From assembly GCA_023079485.1 (NCBI GenBank), contig CM041108.1, positions 3,534,001 through 3,598,000 on the forward strand: a stretch of DNA of 64,000 nt. Direction: 5' to 3'. This stretch comes from Archilochus colubris (lineage: Eukaryota > Chordata > Aves > Apodiformes > Trochilidae). The notes beneath the pieces are model-generated. The model was not told where the DNA came from and ran no database searches. It worked only from the letters and a program-made list of their open reading frames with translations. Positions 34,701-46,200 of the stretch are shown piece by piece. Positions within the stretch are counted from its first letter, which is position 1; each line of letters starts with the position of its first letter. Both the position numbers and the translations under genes were made by a program.

Positions 34701-36399
34701 CAGGTGATTCAGCCTGGCCATGGGTGGGAGCCAGGAAATCCCACTCCTAAGTGACCCCCCAGCCCCTGTGGAAAGTGCTGAATTTAGTTTTCACACTCAC
34801 CCCTCTGGGTGTTCAGGAAAATGGCAAAACCACGAGGGTTTAACCACTGCTGGGCAGAACTCTCCCCACTGCTGAGGCTGCAAGGGAGGTTGAGGTCTTC
34901 TCCTTCCTTCAGAGTTACTGTTTCACTGCCAGCTCCTGGAAAATCCCCTGCCAGACATGAGGGAGGGTAAAAAAAAAAAAGAAAAAAGTTGTGATGTTTT
35001 CACAGAGTAATGTGCAACTTTCTTATTTTGAAACAGAAAAAAAGAGCCTCCAAAACACAGCATCTATGTAATTTCCATCAGAGATCATGGCTTCAGACCA
35101 TGACATCAAATTTCTCTGACCTTCAAGCCCATCCCAGTACAGTCCCTGAGGGTGGGAGATGCTCCAGCTCCAGCAGGCAGTGGTACTTTTACTGTTCGGA
35201 TACCAGGAACCTGGCAAAGATAGCCTGGCATCAAGATATATCCCTCTCCATGGCAAGAAAGGGCAACAATTTCTTGCTAAAAATTGCAGGATGCCACTGA
35301 GCAGAGTTGTTCCTCTTACTTTAGCTGCCAGAAAGTACACAGAGAACTTCTGTTGTTTTGACATAACTTCAAAGCAGTGCATTGAGTGCATCTTTAAAAC
35401 TGCAGCCTCCAGGGCCACCCTGTTTAATGAGTTATTTTTGAGCTGTGAGCAGGAGCCTGAATTAATTCTCATGACCAAGAGCAGCCAACAAGTACAAATT
35501 CATCATGCTGGGGTTTCTGGCAGTATTAAGGGCAGGGGGGTTGTCCTGCGGTGGAAGTTCCTGATTCAGAGCAAGTCTGAAAGGGTTCTGCAAGCACGAG
35601 TTCAGGAGATTGACTGCCAGCTCCTTAAGGCCTGGCTTCTGTTAAAAATAATCAGTGGTAATCAAATGTATTAGAGAATACATTTTGATTTGATGTGGTC
35701 TCTCTTAGCAATCCCTCTGCATGGGGGAGGTTAGAGATGCTATTGCTGAGACTTTGCTGTGCTTTCTGCTCCAGCATTTGTTAAGAAGGGAAAGGGATTC
35801 TTGCTTTGGCCAGCACCAGGCTTGTGCCTGCATTCCCCCTGCAAAGTTCCTGAGTGAAACCTGCAAGAATCCTGAGCTTTCCAGACCTGTTTTGCTGCTT
35901 TCCTTCCTTAAATCTCTTGCAGTCTCCTGTGCAAGGCAGAGTAAAGCAGATATAAGCTCTGTCCTCTGGTAGGAGTAAGGAGATTGAGCATTTCAAGTGC
36001 TCCTCATTCTCAAAGTCCTTCTTGCAAATGCTTTCTAAATTTCCCTGGTTTCTCTCAGCCACTTTTTACACAGTACATGAACCAAGGCATGCACAGCTAT
36101 CCAGCCATGGAAAGTAAGCCCTGATCCCTTGTCCAGATTTAAGGGAGAGTATTTTGATGTCCCATTGCTGGTAGGAGGTGAATTGGTCTCATCAGTGCTG
36201 GGTTTAGGAGCCAGCTGGAATTCAGTGACAACACAGCATTGTCAACAAGAAAAAACAGCAAAGCTGCTTGCCTCTAGAAATCAAGTTTTCCAGGCTATCC
36301 TGATTGCATAGTGTGGGGGGAATCATGGTAAGATGTGGTGTATCCCTTACCTTGCATCAGGACCAGAGCTGTGATGTGTAGCATCCTGGGGAGGGCCAT
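25659..36399 (-). CDS. CRTAM: CRTAM, cytotoxic and regulatory T-cell molecule, complete
   Basis: CRTAM is a nectin-like type I membrane protein of activated cytotoxic T and NK cells that binds CADM1/Necl2 and uses a PDZ ligand to recruit Scribble. Exons in transcription order are 36351-36399, 34801-34935, 32443-32595, 31371-31502, 28869-29039, 28245-28316, 27740-27847, 27185-27289, 26642-26785, 26177-26260 and 25659-25789. All introns are phase 1, and the joined frame is 427 codons plus stop. Parts in order are signal peptide [17 protein letters not shown]; Ig-V with [15 protein letters not shown] and DEGVYQC; Ig-C with [11 protein letters not shown] and STASC; a Ser/Thr/Pro stalk; a membrane helix within [20 protein letters not shown]; and a basic juxtamembrane stretch. 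The tail [11 protein letters not shown] matches human and ends ETDV. N-glycosylation sequons include SNIT, KNKT, RNIT, PNST, GNVT and ENIT. An extra 30-base stalk exon at 28083-28112 is possible. A CR1 sits in intron 3. Confidence 0.93.
26177..26260 (-). CDS. CRTAM: CRTAM exon 10 (cytoplasmic)
   Basis: The 84-base phase 1-1 exon has the acceptor TCTGCACAG and donor AAG|GTAAAA. It reads [20 protein letters not shown], matching human ENEVSEHTLESYRS. Confidence 0.93.
26642..26785 (-). CDS. CRTAM: CRTAM exon 9 (transmembrane)
   Basis: It encodes the membrane-proximal KKKNN, a hydrophobic helix of about 22 residues ([16 protein letters not shown]), and [13 protein letters not shown], which resembles human MKLRKAHVIWKK. 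It is phase 1-1, with acceptor TTTTGCAG and donor GAG|GTGGGT. Confidence 0.93.
27185..27289 (-). CDS. CRTAM: CRTAM exon 8 (stalk)
   Basis: The 105-base phase 1-1 exon encodes a Ser/Thr-rich stalk with the sequons GNVT and ENIT, ending ISIITC. The acceptor is CACTCCTCCAG and the donor GTG|GTATGA. It is divergent from human, and the call rests on phase and position. Confidence 0.72.
27740..27847 (-). CDS. CRTAM: CRTAM exon 7 (stalk)
   Basis: The 108-base phase 1-1 exon reads [20 protein letters not shown] followed by a Gln-rich part ending DVTAT. The EDS segment resembles human VTEDSSTSE. Splice sites are TTTCTTTAG and CTT|GTAAGT. Confidence 0.8.
28083..28112 (-). CDS. CRTAM: Possible extra CRTAM stalk mini-exon
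   Basis: A strong donor CTG|GTAAGG follows Pro/Ser/Thr codons ([10 protein letters not shown]). Starting after CACAG gives 30 bases that keep the phase 1-1 pattern. The better-looking acceptor CTCCTCAG gives 47 bases and breaks the frame. It could therefore be an optional exon or a decoy. Confidence 0.3.
28245..28316 (-). CDS. CRTAM: CRTAM exon 6 (stalk)
   Basis: The 72-base phase 1-1 exon encodes [20 protein letters not shown] then KQSP. The acceptor is TTTTTTCAG and the donor CAG|GTAGGT. It is a typical membrane-distal stalk segment. Confidence 0.8.
28869..29039 (-). CDS. CRTAM: CRTAM exon 5 (second half of Ig-C domain)
   Basis: The acceptor is ACATGTAG and the donor TGG|GTACTG, phase 1-1. 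It reads [20 protein letters not shown], then [20 protein letters not shown] and [11 protein letters not shown], matching human FETDGKKCNTTSTL through RKLVAPFRFEDL. Trp replaces the extra human Cys in DGKKC, while the Ig Cys in STASC is kept. Confidence 0.93.
29040..31370 (-). other. CRTAM: CRTAM intron 4
   Basis: This 2.3-kb intron includes a small GC- and CpG-rich pocket at 30360-30475 and an A/T homopolymer zone at 30610-30690. A + strand frame of 162 codons beginning inside exon 5 (28983-29471) has no recognisable match. Confidence 0.6.
31371..31502 (-). CDS. CRTAM: CRTAM exon 4 (first half of Ig-C domain)
   Basis: The acceptor is TTACTGCAG and the donor CTG|GTAAGT, phase 1-1. It encodes [40 protein letters not shown] and IELPG, matching human TPFKPILEAS and PPPQITWLLGNSMEVSG. 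Confidence 0.93.
31602..32366 (+). mobile_element. CR1 LINE fragment 3, older subfamily
   Basis: This is a 5'-truncated CR1 with a complete 3' end of ATTCTATG units. It retains the RT C-terminal signature, including [11 protein letters not shown] after a frame change, [20 protein letters not shown] and [18 protein letters not shown]. It lacks the GGGAACCACGGGGGG segment of the other copies, so it belongs to a different subfamily. It lies in CRTAM intron 3, antisense, only 99 bases from exon 4 and 76 from exon 3. Confidence 0.95.
32443..32595 (-). CDS. CRTAM: CRTAM exon 3 (second half of Ig-V domain)
   Basis: The acceptor is CCTTGCAG and the donor TAG|GTAAGT, phase 1-1. It reads [20 protein letters not shown], then [17 protein letters not shown], matching human NSKYQLLHHSANQLSITV and DEGVYKCLHY. 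Confidence 0.94.
32596..34800 (-). other. CRTAM: CRTAM intron 2
   Basis: This is 2.2 kb of AT-rich intron with a short A run at 33646. Nothing recognisable is encoded on either strand. Confidence 0.65.
34801..34935 (-). CDS. CRTAM: CRTAM exon 2 (first half of Ig-V domain)
   Basis: The acceptor is ATTTTCCAG and the donor GGG|GTGAGT, phase 1-1. It reads [20 protein letters not shown], then [17 protein letters not shown], matching human TETITVEEGQTLTLKC and LQWLTPSGFTIFLNE. Confidence 0.94.
34936..36350 (-). other. CRTAM: CRTAM intron 1
   Basis: This is 1.4 kb. Both strands stay open for about 150 codons around 35023-35674, but neither translation resembles a known family to me. Confidence 0.6.
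36351..36399 (-). CDS. CRTAM: CRTAM exon 1 (signal peptide)
   Basis: It encodes [16 protein letters not shown], a short hydrophobic leader. The donor AAG|GTAAGG leaves one base. The ATG has GCAGC before it and G at +4. It is the only ATG-started exon that joins exon 2 in phase. Confidence 0.85.
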
Positions 36400-38200
36400 G
36401 CTGCAGGGTGGGTGCTTGGGGTGCTTCCTCTCTCTGCTGGGGCTGCTGTGCAGGAGAGGTCTCTTTTCAGCAGGGGGGAAGCAGATTTACCATGACTTCA
36501 TCACTGCTGGGGGCTCTGCCTCCTTTCCTTTCCTTTTCTCTGCTGTTCCACTCCCTTCTCCCTCCTGCCCTCTGTTTCCTCTGTGTTGGTGACTGCTGAG
36601 AAATCTGTGACCTCACAGGTCCCTAAAGTGAAACTGGTGGGTGACAGACCTGGGGACACTTCCCCTTGCACCCCCTCCACCTCTGCCTTGCTCAGGAAAG
36701 TGGGGGAGAGATGTACAGAGGAGGAAAGCAGGAAAAAGGTTGAGAAACATGGGTTTGGGGTGACTCTGCTGCTTTGGTCCTGCAGGATTTAACTCCCCAG
36801 GATGGGGAGGCGCCCAGGAGCTGGCTTGGGGGACCCTGCTTTAGTGCAGGTTGCTGCAAGGTGGCTTGAAATCCCAGCTGTGAGGTTTAAATCCCTGGGA
36901 AAAGTTCTGTACTTTATCCTGCTGTGTGCCATGGGGGGGTTGCTGTGCTCTGCCTGCATCCTGGCAAAAGAAATAATGAGGGGAAGCTGATTGCTGTGTG
37001 GGGTTTGTGGCTCTCTGGGGAACAAAAGAGGATGGGGTGAGGTGGTTGGTAAAGGTTTGCTGAGCACTGAAGCACAGGGGGGAATGATGACAGCACCAGG
37101 GAGGTCCCAGTGGCAGAACTTGGGTCTCCCATGTCCCCTCACAGGTCTGGTTATTGGAGGAGCAGTCTGGGGCACAGAAAGGCTTTTTGTGCCTCCTGGC
37201 TCTGTGATGTTCCAGTAACACCACAAGATTTATCCAAACCTGTTGTAGCCACAGGTGCTGACTTCTAAAAAGGCTTTGGCAGCTCCTCCTCAAGCAACAT
37301 TTAAGAGTAAATTACTGATACTGCCCAAATGAGCTGACTTCAATAGGAGAAGAAATATGGTTTGAAGACTGTGCATTTGTAACATGGACAAAATGGTTTA
37401 ATTATGAATCTATTGTGCATTTAATTTCTAAGCTATTAGAACCCTTTCTCATTAAAGTTTCAGGATTTGTGTCACTGTTAGTGTATATTTGAGAAAAGCA
37501 ATGTTTATGTTCCTTGTACTCTAATCAGTTTTACTGGAAAGCAGAGCTGTAGGGCATCAAGTTGAATCTGTCTGCTGGTTTGAAAGGAAAAAATCTCCCT
37601 GGCTGATGAAACTACTGCTGGATTAAAGAATCCAGCTCAAGAAGGCAGATGTGTGCTGTAAAGGTCAGCATTGCTTTGGTATAAAAGTTGTGCTACAATT
37701 CCACCCTGTAAATCTGACAGTAAAATAACTGGGGGTAGGGGAAAAAAAAACCCCAAATGTCAAGCAGTGGAGTGCTGAGGCAAAACTCCATCCCTGCTCA
37801 GCAGAGAGAAACCCCAAGTTGAGAGGGGTTTGTGCCATCTGGTGTCAAACAAATGAATTTCATCTGCAGTGAGGGGGGAAAAAGGAAAACAGGGCTCACA
37901 TTCCCCTTCTCTTCCTTGGTTATTTGGGTGAGGGCAGCATTGAAACCCAAACTGAGCACAGCCCTGATTCCCTTTTTATTTCAAGGTCCCAAGGTCTCTA
38001 TTCTTCAGCCAGATTTATTTTATTTTTTTTTTTTCCTACCTACATCTTGGAGGAGCCACTGCAAACTTTACCCAGCAATGCGTGCCCCTAAAAGGGCATT
38101 TTATGAAAGGTCTGTGCCCTAAAATTCACTCCAGCTGAGTCCTATGCACTTGAGAGGAGTCTTTTTAAATAGGAATGGCAAGATGTGGGTGCATGGTATC
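36400..38200. other. Intergenic between CRTAM start and UBASH3B end
   Basis: This is about 1.8 kb with no CpG island, as is usual for a lymphocyte-restricted promoter. I see no coding sequence. It should contain the CRTAM promoter, but no specific site stands out. Confidence 0.55.
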
Positions 38201-38206
38201 TTTATT
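38201..38206 (-). terminator. UBASH3B: UBASH3B distal poly(A) signal (candidate)
   Basis: AATAAA on the - strand, in TTTAATAAAGATACC, is followed by a GTG/T-containing stretch. It would give a 3' UTR of about 4.9 kb, similar to the long 3' UTR of mammalian UBASH3B. A nearer hexamer lies around 41625. Confidence 0.4.
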
Positions 38207-41200
38207 AAATCATCTGCAAGACATTTTTGTTTTGTTTGACTTCTGAGAAATCCATTTAATGTGCTCAGCAAATTAAAACGCAGTGGTTGTTTTAACAGTT
38301 GTTAGCACTTGAAACTGAGATTTTTGAAACAACCAACCCCCCCAAAATAAAAAAATACAGATGTCACAGGTAATTACAGCTATTTTTGGCAATACAGTTA
38401 TTCTTTTCTTCTTTAAACAGCAAACATTTTTCTCAAATAAATACAATCTGCTCACACGAAAAAACAACAAACAGAATGATACGTGTTTAAAATGAGGCAA
38501 AAAAAAAAAATAATCCATTGATAATATCAAGTTTTAAGACATGTCCACAGAGAAACTTCAGAAAATACATTTTAATAGGAAGGAACTGGCTGTGTATTTT
38601 CTGTTATGCAGCATGTAGAGTTCATGAATATTCATTCCCCAGGGAACAAGTATTTGAGGAAGTGGTGAGAAGTAAGTAGTGATTTAGAGTGTTCAACCAG
38701 TCACACTTACTGCTTCATTAGGGCTTTTCTTGTTGTTGTTCATTCACTGTTTGAAGCATGTCTGCTCCCACCATGATTTTGAAATTTCAAGTTATTTCCT
38801 CCATGCTTATGCTCTTTTTTTAAAAAAACCCCAAACAAATCACAAAGCAAATCTATTAAGGCTTCCTGTCTAAGCAATAGTTTTCACGTGGAATTTTGAT
38901 ACATTTTAAGCTGTGAAGCATTGCAAACTAATTTCCAGCTCTGGATTTAAGTGAAGTTTAGCTGACTTCAGCCTAACTCAACAACCTTGTCCCTCTATTT
39001 GACATGGACATCAATATAATCAGAGACTGAATCTCACCCCACTTCTGCATGCATTGCTTCCTTCAGGACTGGAAGGGCTCAGCCCATCCCCAGCCATCAG
39101 GCCTCCCAATTCCTCATCAGGACAGAGGTGGGGAGCAGCCTGTGGAAGGACCAGGCTTTGCATGGCTTCATCCCAAGTCTGAAGGGAATCAGGAGAGCAT
39201 CCTTGTTCCTCTGGGCTCTGGATCAGACCTTTGTGAGCACCCATGGGAAGGTCTGCAACCCCTTTCACCCCATGAGCTGAGCAGAGATGCTGTGGCTGTC
39301 CCAGTGCTGCTCCCAAGCCCATTCCTCCTTTTTCTCCAAGAGCTGCATTTAGGGCACAGTCAAAGGTGACAATACCCATGTCCCTGTCAGCTTGTGGCCT
39401 GAGGAGCTCAGGGCTGCCCTTACAGAAGAAAACCTACCCTAGCATCCCATTCTGCTTTGCAGAATTGCTGCCCCCATTGCTGCAGAATTCTTATTCCTGC
39501 AGAATTCTTATTAAAAATTATTCTTCAATAAGAATTCCTGCAGAATTCTTATTAAAAACAAAGAACCCAACCCAAACACTTCCTTGGTGATGTAAACTAT
39601 CACTTCTATCATGCTGACACTAGAAGCCAACACCAGAGGAGAGAAGCAGGCTCCTACAGTCAGCTGAAACTGTTCAGACTGAGTGATAAAGGGAAAAGGT
39701 TTGTAGGGTTGGGGTTTTTTTTGTTGCTTTTTCCTGAACTTATGGCCTGGAACCTCAGTTTGCACACACAAACAAAGCTCTGATTTGAGCACACAGGGTC
39801 AGTTTACATTCCCTGGGAACCTGGCTCTGTGCTCAGAGGATTGCAGCATTTGGCTGGAGCTGCCACTGCACTAAAAGTCAGGGTAATGCAGGGAACTTCA
39901 GCCCCTGCATCACACTGGGAAGTTTTGGGACATCCTCCCATCTGCTTCCTTGGAGGGAGATAGGAAGTTCAGTGATCAAGACAACTCTTGATCAAACCTG
40001 AACTTTTTAACACACCCAGGTTTTGACCTTCTGGTGCTGTGTGCCATCCTGTCAGCGGCTGCTCTGCTACATTTGGGTTCTGCACTTCGAGTCTTGTGTT
40101 TCTCTAGCCCAACCCTTGAGTTGCAGTTTATCTAACAGCTTATCTTTAGCAGATTTCCAGCTTTTTTCTTTAATTGGGAAGAAAGGGAAAAATCTAAGAA
40201 ACGCTGTTTCCCTCCTATAACCTAATTAAGCTGTTGGGATCTGATGCAGCTCACAGTGAAGGCAAGGAAAAGACCCATACACACTTTTAGACCAAGTCTG
40301 ATGTTCTGGGACAAGACACTGAAGTGACATTAAATACACAGGAGTGAGCAGCAATGGAGTGAAAGTGAAGCAGCAATTGTTTTATATTCTCAACATTTCA
40401 ATTAAAAATGTAAAAGGAATACCCTTTTTTATACCCCCACTGACCCTTATGGACGTAAGACTACTTAACACAAACCACTATGAGAAACCAAAATGCTAGA
40501 GTAAGGGTTTTTTTTGAGATTCTTGACACCTGAAAAAAAAAACCTAATTTGAGATAAGACTACAACTGTCAAAATACTTTCCAAACATCCAAAAATATAT
40601 ATTTTTTTAAGGAGAGAGTATTTTAACACCTACCTTCTCAGAGTGCTCTTTTCCATATTACTTACTAAAAGCAAAGATCAGCTTGTACAATATTCAAGTT
40701 GTGCATTCAGGTTTTGTTCCCTCTCTGTTTTATGCTTCTCTATAAATAAACTCCTTGTCACTTAACTGCACGAGGACCTGAGCATCTGCCACTGTTTTGC
40801 AGGGGCAAGATTTGATGCCTCAGATCTCCTCTTGCAGGTCCATAGTGTGAAACAAAAACCCATCCAGAGAATTACAGATGCACCAGTAGCACTTCTCCTG
40901 TGATTGTCATCTCTTGAAACTCTTTGCAGTGAGTAAGCATGACAGAAAACAAGCCAAAAAAAGCTCTTCAGAATGTCTGTACACAGCCAAAAATAGTTTA
41001 AATTACAGTTTAAAAACTAAAGTGCCAGCAGTAGAGCTGCAGAGGAGCAGTTCCTGCTGTCATTTCATAAATTATCTCCCTGACTTTGCAGTATACATCC
41101 CTGGTATAATAATGCACTTATGAATGACCCACTGGGTGGCACAGAGCCATCAATGTATAAATCCTGGCCAATTGTTCTGGGTGGGGAGAACCTGCAGATT

Positions 41201-43116
41201 GCACAGGATGAGCTCTCTGCTGCTGCCTTGATGTCTATCCCAAATCTGCTTCTTCTCCCAGGCAAGCTCAAAATAAAAAAAATAATGCAGAGACAAATCC
41301 AAGCCCCAAACCTCTTCCTCTTTGTTACTGTGTGATTGCTGAGTGCTTTGCTTCATTTAGGAAGGAGGGATTGAAGGTTCATTAGCTTTAATTGTTCTGA
41401 CTGCTGAGAGTGCAGCTCAGTCCCATCCTACTGAAGGTGAGACCAAGCCTGCTGAAAGGAGAAACCAAACACAACCCCAACCTTTGATCTTGCTTGGAAA
41501 AAAGAAGCCTTTGTGGAAGTTGACCTGCATAAACTTTTGTGCCAGACAAACATTTTAAATGAGGACACTTAACTCTTTCTGCAGGAGGAAAGCTGGCAAG
41601 AGAGGGGTACCAAGGATGCCAGAATTTATTTCCTGTTACTTCTGAACTTGCCTTTGATGGTGTTCATGGGAATACTCAGTTTTAGAGCCCAAACCAAGAA
41701 AGAAGTATGCCTAAAACTCTTTCCTTCCATTTAAGCACATTTTCAAGCACCTTCTCAAAGTGACCCTGTCCAAATGTCTGCAGGAAAGCTTTCACACAAG
41801 GCTGATGACTCAAGATAATCCTAATAGAAAATAAACCTGCCCTGAAGCCAGTTTATACTATGAACTGCAGTGTATTTTACATTCTCCTATGAAGCAGCTG
41901 GTATTGGGATTTTGAAGGCTGTTGCACTAAGAGGACCCTTCTTGTGGTTTCAAGGATTTTTAGCTACAGATGGAGACCTTTCTCCCCAAAACAAAATCCT
42001 TTTCCCCAGCAGATAAATAGCATCTTAATAGGCCAAAGCATGCTGTTCCTAAATTAAAGTGTAATGTTTTTTCAGCTCTGCTTTATCTTTGTGACAGATG
42101 GCACTTAGGAATTAGGGGAAAGGAAGCAAAGCAAGCTGAATTTCAGCAGCTTTTTGATGTCATCCTTACTTCCTGGAGAAAGCTGCATACTGCAGAATCT
42201 CACCAGGGCTCTCAGAAAAGTTCTCAAGAGCCAGAAAGCCACCACTGTGTAAATGACCAGCACAAAGTCTCTGTATAAAAGGGAAAATTCTTTTTTTAGG
42301 CTCCTCTTTAAATGGCATGAACGCTTTAGGTTGGGTTTGTGCATGAGGGTAGATCTTAATAAGAGGGAAAAAAAAACCTTCAACTTTTAAACTCCTTTCA
42401 GTTTGGTTGGAAAAGACTTATTACATTTCCACAATGGTGCTGTTTTTTGTTTGTAACTGAGGTGAAATTCAGAATTTTCTTCTGGTATGGATCAGGGTCA
42501 ATCAGTCTTTGTGCCCATGGTTCTGTCCAGCACAACTCCTACCACAGTGCTTAATAACCAGAGGAATTCTCTGATGCTGCTGGATTTTCATTTCCAGCTG
42601 GGGGTGATACACTTTACAGGAGGTGCTGAGAACCTGGGGGTTGTGTCTGAGCAGGGTATTAACACAGGGTCCTGAACAAGCCTGCAAATGCTTTGCAAAA
42701 GTAGTAGTAAAAAAAAAAATAAAATATCCAGTATCCCAAATGCTTGACTTTTACACAGTGCTTGTTGTTTCTAACATGGTGCAGAAGGCAGTGAAAGCTA
42801 CTGGTGTGAGCTCCATTCAACATGGGAAAATACACCCTGGCCACTGACTGAGCAGGACCTTCAATCTGAATTTTAGTCTCTTTTTTTTTTTTTTTTTTCC
42901 CCTCAAATCACTCCCTTCCATATTTGCCTACTTGTATGTGAGATTTTTTTCTTTTTGCATGACTGTGGCCATGTGAGAGAGATGCTAGAACAGCTGTTTA
43001 TGTGATCCACTGAACATCTGATGATTATTTTTCCACTGTCAATAAACACAAGAAAGCAGAGACATTCTCCAACGCTTCGAAAGGCCGTGGGGTTTTCCTT
43101 CCTCATGGAGCTTTGC
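38207..43116 (-). other. UBASH3B: UBASH3B 3' UTR and downstream sequence (probable)
   Basis: This is a long AT-rich region after the UBASH3B stop, without coding potential. A small repeat cluster with GAATTC-containing units lies at 39481-39553, and a T tract lies at 42882-42898. Confidence 0.5.
39481..39553. repeat. Short GAATTCTTATT repeat cluster
   Basis: TGCAGAATTCTTATT occurs three times, near 39481, 39498 and 39539. One inverted copy at 39527-39537 makes an 11-bp inverted repeat with 39543-39553. Confidence 0.75.
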
Positions 43117-43254
43117 CTATTCCTGTAGTAAGGTTTCTCTCCAGTTAAAGCCTCCAGTTGGTCCGTGTGTGAGGGGGAGGATGGGAGGGTCTGTAAGCTG
43201 CCAAACTCCTGTATCTCCCAGTTCTTCACAGGAACAAAACCCCAAGTATGGAAT
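43117..43254 (-). CDS. UBASH3B: UBASH3B terminal exon
   Basis: The acceptor is TCCACACAG, phase 0. It reads [20 protein letters not shown], then [20 protein letters not shown] and TLLQE, and stops with TAG. It is nearly identical to human. Confidence 0.97.
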   Translation of the reverse strand: MPYLGFCSCEELGDTGVWQLTDPPILPLTHGPTGGFNWRETLLQE

Positions 43255-46200
43255 CTGTGTGGAGAGAGGTGGAAAGAAAGGCAATGAGCAGGGATGGAGC
43301 AGCCCTAAGGGATGGAGTCCTGATGTTCTCCTGAAGCATTTTGCTCTCTTCTCCCTCCTTCCCTCTCCCCAAAGCCTGTTTTCAGAAGGGGATTGTAGGA
43401 CTCAGGTGTGACAGCCAGACTTTGTACGTGAAAAACCCTGGGGAAGGGAAATCACAGCCTTGTAGTGTAGTTTAAATATGGACCAGCTCAAAGCAGAGCT
43501 GCTCTCTGGGTGATGTGGTCCCAAAGCCTGAAGGCCAGGACATCAGTGGAAAAAAACCAAGGATGCAACTCTGGCTCAAGTGTCCTTGGGTCAAATATCA
43601 GATCTGAAAAGTCCAGAGAGTGCCTGCAGGGCTGGCAGTGGATGGTGCCACCTCCTTAGCCAGGGCTGGAGTCAAGGAATGAAAGCAGGAGACTCCAGTA
43701 TAATTTTGAGTCATTTTCTCAGACTGTTCACAGCTCCTCAGAGTGAAATGGGAAGAGGTGAACTGTGGTTGGGGAGTTTCTGGGCACTTTGGGAGAATTG
43801 TAGAGCCCCTGGTACCTCCAGCAGAACCACTGCAGGTCCATTTGTAGGTGGACATCAGATCCCATGCTATCTGTTACAGAAATGACACGCTGGGATAAGC
43901 CTCTTAACCCCATCTGCTTTCCTGCCTTCTGAAACGGGTGAAATTCAGTGAGATTCCATCTGCCTGGTTAAGCAGATTGCAGATTTCTTTTCTCTCTGTA
44001 AAACTTTGCTCCTGGGGGTAATTACCTTTCGGACCATCTGTACAAAGTCCTTGGAGTTCTGTGGTGAGAGCCCTTGGAGCTGGCAGGTACAAGCCTCTAG
44101 GGAGGAGGCATGGGCCACTATTAGGATGTTATTTCCTGAAATAAAAATGAGAAATACAGGCTGAGGAGGGAGATGAAGCCAGGCTTAGAGCCTGAGATCA
44201 GCACCCTATTTAAAATGTTCAGAATGGGTTCAGTTTATCACATTAAATTATGTGAATATCAATGAAATCAGTGAAGTCTTTTTCATGCACTTACCTTTGC
44301 CTTTACATTCACTGATGATTTCTTTTGTTACTTGGTAGCTTCTACTTATGTATGTATCATAAGATTCAGAAACCACTAACTTGCTGACAGGAATATGAGG
44401 TCTGTGAGCAGAAAAACAAGTTTGGTGAATTGGAAGAAGCAGTGAAGTTTTAAGTGTAAGTTATGGTTGGTCTGAAAGTATCTGTTTCTTTGATCTGAAT
44501 CCCCAAACCCCCAGAGCTCTCTCATGTCAGGACCACTAGGATGATTTTAAAACTTCAAGACTGAGATGTTTACCATTCCTACATCAGTTAGCAGGGAAAA
44601 ATAGTGACTTCTTTCCTCTACTGTGGGCAGCAGGTGACGTGTTTATATTTGTGTTCCTTTTGCAGTGGCATGCAGCAGGAAGGATGTCACTTTGCATTTA
44701 TTTATGCAAATTAATTTTTTTTTATAAAGAAAATGCATGTGTTTTATTTATTTATGCACGTGTCCTTTGATGACATTTCAGTGATCACACAGAGTTAGTG
44801 GAAACGTGTGACATTTCTGGAGTTTCCTTCTTTGTGGGATCTCTTTGAGTCCAGCTTGTATAAATGAATCACAAATATGAGAGCAGGAAGCCCAAACAGA
44901 TCATCTTGTCTGCTCTGTGCCACAGGACTCTCTCTGCTGGGTTTTATTTAGTTTTTTTCTGTGCAGCTCACAGTAAAAAAGCATTTTTTGTGTTAGGCTG
45001 AGAGGCTCTGAGACTTCCCTGGGGAGTCAGAGGCTTTGATTTCCCCTCCCAACTCCACCTGCAGGTTGCTCCCAGCAGCCCCTCAGGATTTGTTGGCAAT
45101 GATTTTGGGAATACAGAAGTTTTGGCCATGTGGCTGGCTAAAAGGAAAGCAGCAGAGGCTGGCAGCAAGGCTGAGAGGTTGGGATCTGGAGCCTGAGCAG
45201 GCAGCTGGACTGGTCTGGGCAGCTGTAGGGATGGCTGGGATCTGGGAAGGTCAGCTCTGCACCTTGGGGACAGAAAGCTGAGAGAATTCTCTTTGTGTTT
45301 CCTTCTCCTGCAAAGTAGGAGGAAAGAGCAGAGGTGCTGAGCCATTTGCCTTTCAGTTGTGTTTTAAGGAGATGCTTTCTTTGCTGGCTTTCACCAACTG
45401 GTTTTGGATTGAAAACCATGGAAACCTGGGTCAAACCTGTGATTTTTTTTTTTTTTTATCTACTAAAAACATTTCAGTTTAATTGCTGAGAAGTGTTTAA
45501 ATGTTTCTATCTCTCTGATAGAAAAACTTCTGAATTTTGATGCCACAGGAGACCCTGAGTTCCTGACAGGTGGAAACAAGTTCTCCAGGTTAATACAAAA
45601 TTCACAGTGAGGATCCATTACCTTATTAATCACAATGGAAAGACTTTTCTGGGGAAGGGCAGGTGAGCATCAACCCAGGATCTGGTTTAGTCCATGAATG
45701 TCATGGTCATGGAACCAAGCCAGCAAAAGGAGTTCTGTTAGCTGAGCCCAAACTGCTCCAAATTTTAGGAAAAGGGTTAAAACAAACCAAAAAATCCAAA
45801 AAGCAATTCAAGACCCTCTCCTCCCCCCCCCTTTCTGCTACCTGTAGGTTGTATCAACACTTAGAGTAGCTGCAGCTAAATCCACAGGGGGTATCCAGGC
45901 AGGCAGTGAGCTCCCAGACACCCACTTGGTCCATTCAAACAAGCCTGGCTCTATTCGAATTTTCAGGTTATTCTCTTGTTGCATACCTGGAAAAGGCAGA
46001 AAGGAGACCAGATGGCAATGAAAGCAGCTGGGGCAGAAGGCAGCAAGACTTTGCAGCTTTATTACTTTGTTTTTATTGTAAATTATTTTTTCTCTCTGAG
46101 GAGTCAGGTGATTAATAGCAGATATGCAGGGTTAGTATATAATATATGTATTTGTCATCTGATGTGCCAGGGAAGGTAAACCTTTGGCCAGCAGCTACTT

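Noticed and set aside
36841..37293. 150-codon - strand open frame upstream of CRTAM
   Set aside because: It has no recognisable family and the strand is open in overlapping frames too, consistent with chance in GC-moderate DNA.
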